From Bacillota bacterium (GTDB lineage Bacteria > Bacillota > Clostridia > Tissierellales > Sedimentibacteraceae): DNA of 9,642 nt. Location: contig JARBUP010000142.1 of assembly GCA_029239575.1 (NCBI GenBank), positions 1-9,642 on the forward strand. The letters are read 5' to 3'. The notes under the pieces were generated by a model. It was given only the letters and a program-made list of their open reading frames with translations. It did no database searches and was not told the DNA's origin. A program made the translations under genes and the position numbers. Positions 6,128-9,642 of this stretch are shown piece by piece (position 1 is the first letter of the stretch; each line of letters starts with the position of its first letter).

Positions 6128-7042
6128 TTAATAAAGTTCTTCCAATGATTTGATTATGCAATATAACACATGGTTTACTGGTGTTTTAATATTCAATTGC
6201 TTTCCGAGTTCAACAACCGTTCCTGCAAAATAATCAACTTCAGTTTTACGTTTAGCTTCTATGTCTTGAAGCATTGAAGTTTTACCATTTGGAGAAAAAC
6301 TACTCATTAATTCCAAAAATCCATCAACATCTTCTTTTCTTAAATCTATATTTTTAGCTTTAGCTATTTTTAATACTTCTTCCATTGCTTCTTTAAATAT
6401 TATTCTATTTGTTTCAATGCTTGTAGATTTTCCATAGGGTGCTTTAGTTACAGCAGTAATTTGATTTACTCCTACATTTAACATGAACTTTCTCCAAATG
6501 GTTCTGATCATATCTTGAAAAACTACATTTTTAATTCCTGATTTATTAAAACATTCTTGTACTGCTAAAACTTCAGGAGCAATAACTGTATTATCAGCAT
6601 TTCCAAATTGAATCTCTCCATTTTCAGTATTTATAACTCCATCATCCACTCGTTCAGCATCTATTCTCATGGATAATCCATATAAAATCTTGTTGTCAGG
6701 AAATGCTTTAAGAATTCTGTCTTTTGCAGTAACACCATTTAAAAAGGTGATCATTACTGTATTATCCGAAACGAATTTCCTTACATCTTCAATAGAGTCT
6801 TCAAGTTGATAATTTTTTACACAAAAAATTATTAAATCCATTTTTACTGTTTCATCTTGTGGAGATATAATTTGTGGATTAAATGATTCATTGTTTAACT
6901 TAAAGCCATTTTCAATTAATTTATCTTTACGGGAATCACTGCAAATAACATAAAAATCATTGCCATAACTTTTATATAACAAATTACCATACACAGTTCC
7001 TACAGCACCCATTCCAATTAAAGCAACATTTTTAATTTTCAT
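6128..7042 (-). CDS. 2-dehydropantoate 2-reductase family protein (ketopantoate reductase, PanE/ApbA type)
   Basis: NADPH-dependent reductase family whose best-known member converts ketopantoate to pantoate in pantothenate and coenzyme A synthesis. I start it at the ATG at 7042 (304 aa): an AGGGGGAG ribosome binding site lies just upstream, MKIKNVALIGMGAVGTVYGN opens directly with the Rossmann GxGxxG motif, and the promoter at 7091-7119 would fall inside any longer reading frame. Later landmarks are FCVKNYQL (73-80) and FLNGV (100-104). IWRKFMLNVGVNQ (182-194) carries the likely catalytic Lys185 and Asn189, and SMLQDIEAKRKTEVDY (256-271) carries the conserved Glu268. Catalytic residues seem intact. 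No pantothenate gene is nearby and many paralogues in this family act on other 2-keto acids, so the substrate is open and I withhold a symbol. It is the only gene behind its own promoter; a repeat cluster separates it from speD. Confidence 0.85.
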   Translation of the reverse strand: MKIKNVALIGMGAVGTVYGNLLYKSYGNDFYVICSDSRKDKLIENGFKLNNESFNPQIISPQDETVKMDLIIFCVKNYQLEDSIEDVRKFVSDNTVMITFLNGVTAKDRILKAFPDNKILYGLSMRIDAERVDDGVINTENGEIQFGNADNTVIAPEVLAVQECFNKSGIKNVVFQDMIRTIWRKFMLNVGVNQITAVTKAPYGKSTSIETNRIIFKEAMEEVLKIAKAKNIDLRKEDVDGFLELMSSFSPNGKTSMLQDIEAKRKTEVDYFAGTVVELGKQLNIKTPVNHVLYCIIKSLEELY

Positions 7043-7090
7043 AACTCCCCCTGCTACGATTACTATAAATGATATTTTTATATAATTTCT

Positions 7091-7119
7091 ATTATAAACC
7101 ACTAAGAAATATATATCAA
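7091..7119 (-). promoter_or_regulatory. Promoter of the ketopantoate-reductase-type gene
   Basis: On the minus strand TTGATA (7114-7119) and a perfect TATAAT (7091-7096) are separated by 17 bases, a near-consensus vegetative promoter. A transcript starting near 7084 would carry a leader of about 40 bases ending in the strong ribosome binding site before 7042. This supports monocistronic expression. Confidence 0.75.
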
Positions 7120-7155
7120 CAATCATTTACAAATATTTACTAAATTTGATTTTTA

Positions 7156-7183
7156 TCAGCGATTTTAGATCCTTCGCTGACAC
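7156..7183 (-). repeat. Degenerate half-copy of the interspersed repeat with a 7-bp hairpin
   Basis: AGATCCTTCGCT (7167-7178) matches the variant arm found at 8476-8505 in reverse complement (AGCGAAGGATCT). Together with upstream bases it forms a perfect hairpin, TCAGCGA (7156-7162) with TCGCTGA (7174-7180). It lies between the flavodiiron protein stop and the next promoter, where a terminator would be expected, but on the minus strand the stem is followed by TAAAAATC, not by a U-tract, so I do not call one. Confidence 0.55.
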
Positions 7184-7205
7184 TCATTTTAATATGGGGA
7201 TTATA

Positions 7206-8384
7206 CTATTTAACTAACTCTTCTCCAAATTTTCTGCATTGTGCTAATGCATCTTCGTCTGGATTCCATAATGCTTTGATTCCATCATTTATAACTTCAA
7301 ATTTAGCTTCTTTTAATTGTTCTGTAATAATTTTATTTCCTTCTCCGCTCCAACCATAAGCTCCAAATGCAGCTGCTTTTTTATTAATAAATTTAAGACC
7401 TTTTATCATTTCTAAAATAGCTGCTGTTGATGATAATATTCCATTATTAATAGTTGAAGACCCTACTAATATCATTTTAGATTTAAACACTTCTGTAATT
7501 ATATCATTTTTATCTTTTTTAGCTGAATTGTAAATTTTTATAACTACATCTTTATCAACTGACTTTATGCCTTCTGCAATAACTTCGGCCATTCTTCTTG
7601 TGCCATTCCACATAGTGTCATATATAATAGTTATTTGATTTTCTTGATATCCCTTTGCCCATTCCATGTATTGAGTCACAATTTGTAATGGATCTTCTTT
7701 CCATATAATACCGTGGCTTGGACAAATCATATTAATTGGAATGTTTAAGCTTACAACTTCTTCAATTTTTTTAACTACAAATTTGCTAAATGGTGTCAAA
7801 ATATTTGCATAATACTTTATTGCTTCATTATATAATTCTTCTCTATCAACTTTATCATTGTACATTAGTTCGGATGCATAATGTTGACCAAATGCATCAT
7901 TGCTAAATAATATATTTTCTCCTGACATATATGTCATCATAGAATCAGGCCAATGAAGCATTGTTGCTTCAACAAATATAAGTTTATTTTTACCTATATC
8001 AAGAGTATCCCCTGTTTTTACTTCCACAAAGTTAAATTGCTTGTGGTGAATACCTTTTATTATGCTAACGCCCTTTTTTGTACAATAAATAGGTGTATTA
8101 GGAATTTCCTCCATCAACTCACAAAGAGCACCACTATGGTCTATTTCTGAATGATTCATAATTATGTAATCTATTTCTTTTAAATCTATTTCTTTTTTTA
8201 AGTTTGTAACAAATTCTTGAGAAAATGGTTGCCATACTGTATCAATTAAAACTGTTTTTTCATCTCTAATTAAATATGAATTATAAGAAGATCCTTTATG
8301 TGTTGAATATTCATCTCCATGAAACTTGTTAAGTTCCCAATCGATTTTTCCAACCCAACTAACTGTATCTGTTATTTTAAACAT
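7206..8384 (-). CDS. Flavodiiron protein (FprA/A-type flavoprotein), oxygen or nitric oxide reductase
   Basis: Soluble enzyme of anaerobes that reduces O2 to water or NO to N2O at a diiron site, using electrons passed through FMN. Two domains fill 392 residues, the standard length. The N-terminal metallo-beta-lactamase-like domain (about 1-245) has the diiron ligands His78, Glu80 and Asp82 in NHSEIDHSG, His144 in MLHWPDS, Asp163 in SNDAFG and His224 in CPSHG. The C-terminal flavodoxin domain (about 250-392) has the phosphate-binding loop IIYDTMWNGTRRM (253-265), GSSTINNG (308-315) and GAYGWSGEG (341-349). No rubredoxin or flavin-reductase extension is fused, so a separate rubredoxin must deliver electrons. 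The ATG at 8384 follows AAAGGA at normal distance. It has its own promoter and implies an anaerobe that meets oxygen or NO. O2 versus NO preference cannot be read from sequence. Confidence 0.94.
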   Translation of the reverse strand: MFKITDTVSWVGKIDWELNKFHGDEYSTHKGSSYNSYLIRDEKTVLIDTVWQPFSQEFVTNLKKEIDLKEIDYIIMNHSEIDHSGALCELMEEIPNTPIYCTKKGVSIIKGIHHKQFNFVEVKTGDTLDIGKNKLIFVEATMLHWPDSMMTYMSGENILFSNDAFGQHYASELMYNDKVDREELYNEAIKYYANILTPFSKFVVKKIEEVVSLNIPINMICPSHGIIWKEDPLQIVTQYMEWAKGYQENQITIIYDTMWNGTRRMAEVIAEGIKSVDKDVVIKIYNSAKKDKNDIITEVFKSKMILVGSSTINNGILSSTAAILEMIKGLKFINKKAAAFGAYGWSGEGNKIITEQLKEAKFEVINDGIKALWNPDEDALAQCRKFGEELVK

Positions 8385-8431
8385 AATTTTTCCTTTCTCA
8401 AATAAATTTTCACTAAAGTTAATTTATACCA

Positions 8432-8460
8432 ATTATATATCATTGTATTAATTTATGCAA
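8432..8460 (-). promoter_or_regulatory. Promoter of the flavodiiron protein gene
   Basis: On the minus strand TTGCAT (8455-8460) and a perfect TATAAT (8432-8437) are spaced by 17 bases. Transcription would begin near 8425, giving a leader of about 40 bases. I see no palindromic operator over it. The promoter lies just downstream of the palindromic repeat at 8476-8549, separating this gene from the cupin gene. Confidence 0.7.
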
Positions 8461-8475
8461 TATAACTCTCACAAT

Positions 8476-8549
8476 CTGTCATCCTGAGCAATAGCGAAGG
8501 ATCTTATTATTTCAAATAAAAAGATTCTTCACTGCGTTCAGAATGACAG
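8476..8549. repeat. Complete two-armed palindromic repeat element (74 bp)
   Basis: The left arm CTGTCATCCTGAGCAATAGC continues as GAAGGATCTT (to 8505). The right arm begins AAGATTCTTCACTGCGTTC and ends AGAATGACAG (to 8549). The arms are imperfect reverse complements: the right arm is the GAACGCAGTGAAGAATC type, the left a diverged GCAATAGCGAAGGATC type. The centre (TTATTTCAAATAA) is itself palindromic, so the whole could fold into one long hairpin. There is no U-tract on either side, hence no terminator call. It begins 25 bases after the cupin stop codon. Confidence 0.85.
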
Positions 8550-8573
8550 AATTCTGCCATAACAGAGTTATAT

Positions 8574-8918
8574 TTAACCTATCTCTTTAGAGAAAACTGT
8601 ATTTTTGGGTTTAGGACTTATGGTAACAAAAACAGATAAATCTTCATCTACTTTAGGAATACTGAACTCATCACTTCCATTACAAAGAACTGCTGAACCT
8701 CTTTGAATTTTTTGTATTGTTTCATTAATTTTAACTTCGCCTTCTCCTCTTAGAACTGTTAATACAAGACGAGAATTTTCATGTTTATGTGTAGGTAGAC
8801 TTTGACCTTTTCTAAAATTTAAAATAAAACTTAAAACATCATCTTCATCAAATATAATTCTTTTTGTAAACTGATTATCATTAAAATCAATACTATTTTC
8901 TAAATTTCTAAAATTCAT
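8574..8918 (-). CDS. Small single-domain cupin protein of unknown function
   Basis: A 114-residue protein with one cupin beta-barrel. Motif 1 is recognisable as KGQSLPTHKHENS (37-49) leading to VLRGEGEV (55-62), with His44 and His46 as potential metal ligands. The usual glutamate four residues further on is replaced by Arg50, and the region of motif 2 (GSAVLCNGSDEFSIP, 74-88) lacks the normal histidine. Metal binding may therefore be weak or absent. I do not recognise a specific subfamily, so no function is assigned; binding of a small ligand or sensing is possible for such proteins. The start is secure: a perfect AGGAGGT (8923-8929) sits four bases upstream. No clear promoter was found in the AT-rich sequence to its right. 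It is transcribed away from the T-box gene and toward the flavodiiron gene, from which a palindromic repeat and a promoter separate it. Confidence 0.75.
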   Translation of the reverse strand: MNFRNLENSIDFNDNQFTKRIIFDEDDVLSFILNFRKGQSLPTHKHENSRLVLTVLRGEGEVKINETIQKIQRGSAVLCNGSDEFSIPKVDEDLSVFVTISPKPKNTVFSKEIG

Positions 8919-9078
8919 AATTACCTCCTGAAATAAAAACTTTTTAATTAGTATTTACAATAGAATAAAAATTATTTAAATAAAGGTTCTATAAATTACC
9001 TAAAAAAATTTTATAATTAATTTTTAAAAAAATCTTTACTTTGTCCAATAATTATGATAATGTAATTTATGTTATAAA

Positions 9079-9084
9079 TATAAT
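9079..9084 (+). promoter_or_regulatory. Probable -10 element for the T-box transcript
   Basis: A perfect TATAAT lies seven bases before 9091, which is just ahead of stem I of the T-box leader. The -35 side is poor: only TGATAA (9055-9060, 18-base spacing) can be offered. Position relative to the RNA structure is the main support. Confidence 0.45.
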
Positions 9085-9090
9085 AACTTA

Positions 9091-9358
9091 TATAAATGCT
9101 ATGAAAAGAAATAGTAAATATAGCCACATTTTTTAGAGAGTGCATGGTTGGTGGAAATGCATAAATGAATATATTGAACACATCTTGGAGCAAATCGATG
9201 AAACCATTGGGATTAGTTTGATTCGTGAGCACACGTTACAGTGCTAAAGTATATATGTACTTAATGAGATTGATGTCGCGAGGCGTCAATAAAATGAGGT
9301 GGAACCACGTGATTAATACTCCCGTCCTCTAGCACAAGCTAGATGACGGGAGTTTTTT
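9091..9358 (+). promoter_or_regulatory. T-box riboswitch leader, CAC (His) specifier
   Basis: A tRNA-sensing leader that reads through its terminator when uncharged tRNA binds. Stem I runs 9098-9191: GCU and AAGA at the base pair with UCUU and AGC, AUAGUA gives the AGUA box, AGAGAG (9135-9140) and GGUUGGUGGAA form the distal part. The specifier loop strand is GAA-CAC-A (9176-9182), the same arrangement as the known GAA-GGC-A of glycine T-boxes, so CAC (9179-9181) is the specifier and histidine the likely effector. Further hairpins lie at 9228-9245 (AGCAC/GUGCU) and 9270-9289 (8 bp closed by a GCGA tetraloop, probably stem III). The antiterminator is GAGG, 7-nt bulge UGGAACC (9300-9306), ACG, pairing with CGU and CCUC (9323-9329). 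The variable bulge base is A, predicting a U discriminator, which is odd for histidine. Confidence 0.93.
9318..9358 (+). terminator. Intrinsic terminator of the T-box leader
   Basis: Stem 9318-9333 pairs with 9338-9353 over 16 positions with a single C-U mismatch, closed by an ACAA loop. The outer part is ACTCCCGTC with GACGGGAGT, and six T's (9353-9358) follow. The 5' arm overlaps the CGU-CCUC strand of the antiterminator, so the two structures are mutually exclusive. Confidence 0.95.
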
Positions 9359-9387
9359 AATTTATAAAAATTCAAAGGAGAATAAAA

Positions 9388-9642
9388 ATGAAAAAAAATG
9401 TTTTAAAAACTATTAAATTAATGTCACTATTAGTATTAACTTCTGCTATATTCGTAGGATGTTCTAATAAAGACAACGCACAAACACCAGCTCCAGCAGA
9501 AAATAATAATGCTCAAGCCAAAGAAGAAACAGAAACTTTAATCATGGGATTAGATGATACATTTGCTCCTATGGGATTTAGAGATGAAAAAGGCGAATTA
9601 GTTGGATTTGATATTGATTTAGCTAACGAAGTTTCAGAAAGA
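9388..9642 (+). CDS. Amino-acid ABC transporter substrate-binding lipoprotein, family 3, N-terminal part (cut by right edge)
   Basis: Extracellular solute-binding subunit of a polar-amino-acid ABC importer. The first 85 codons are visible. MKKNVLKTIK gives a positive n-region, a hydrophobic core follows, and FVGC (22-25) is a lipobox-like end with Cys25 as the lipidated residue. A Gln/Ala/Pro/Asn-rich linker (about 26-50) leads into the binding domain LIMGLDDTFAPMGFRDEKGE, then LVGFDIDLANEV, the family 3 signature. The ATG at 9388 has AAAGGAG (9374-9380) seven bases upstream. It lies 29 bases after the T-box terminator and is the first gene under its control; permease and ATPase genes would be expected beyond the edge. 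Ligand specificity is not visible here. The T-box specifier suggests histidine or a related amino acid. Confidence 0.92.
   Translation, partial: MKKNVLKTIKLMSLLVLTSAIFVGCSNKDNAQTPAPAENNNAQAKEETETLIMGLDDTFAPMGFRDEKGELVGFDIDLANEVSER

Noticed and set aside
7043..7126. N-terminal extension of the ketopantoate-reductase-type protein to 7126
   Set aside because: It would include the near-consensus promoter (7091-7119) in the coding region; the ATG at 7042 has a strong ribosome binding site and starts right at the Rossmann fold.
7156..7180. Intrinsic terminator behind the flavodiiron protein gene
   Set aside because: The 7-bp stem is perfect, but on the minus strand it is followed by TAAAAATC with no U-tract; it looks repeat-derived.
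9017..9232. Minus-strand 71-codon reading frame
   Set aside because: It is antisense to stem I and the upstream region of the T-box leader, rich in Ile and Tyr as expected from AT-rich non-coding DNA, and has no convincing ribosome binding site or family.

Overview
The window is AT-rich (roughly two thirds A+T by eye). It has strong AGGAGG-type ribosome binding sites, clostridial-looking proteins, a T-box riboswitch and a flavodiiron protein. Together these point to a low-GC anaerobic Firmicute (class Clostridia). I cannot name the genus from the sequence alone.

Layout. From the left edge to about 5780, six tightly packed minus-strand genes form a polyamine operon. In order of transcription they are speD, speA, speE, speB, a carboxy(nor)spermidine dehydrogenase, and nspC, which runs off the left edge. 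A convincing promoter lies just upstream of speD. Positions 5781-6127 hold no gene; the right half of this stretch is a cluster of short interspersed repeats. Two further minus-strand genes follow, each with its own recognisable promoter: a ketopantoate-reductase-family protein (panE/apbA type) and an FprA-type flavodiiron protein. A small minus-strand cupin gene comes next. From about 9091 the strand switches to a plus-strand T-box riboswitch with a textbook terminator. It precedes a lipoprotein substrate-binding subunit of an amino-acid ABC transporter, cut by the right edge.

How the genes work together. SpeA makes agmatine from arginine and SpeB releases putrescine. SpeD makes decarboxylated S-adenosylmethionine, and SpeE uses it to aminopropylate putrescine to spermidine. 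The last two genes encode the other known bacterial route for adding an aminopropyl group, through aspartate semialdehyde and a carboxylated intermediate. Both routes in one operon is the most thought-provoking feature of the window: it is either redundancy or a sequential pathway to a longer polyamine. The T-box has a CAC (His) specifier in the standard position, suggesting control of the transporter by histidine starvation, but its tRNA acceptor-binding bulge is UGGA, which is not what a standard bacterial tRNA-His would predict.

A family of short repeats (core GAACGCAGTGAAGAATCTTT, often bounded by TGTCATTCTGA) occurs in every main intergenic gap of the minus-strand half, including inside the polyamine operon.
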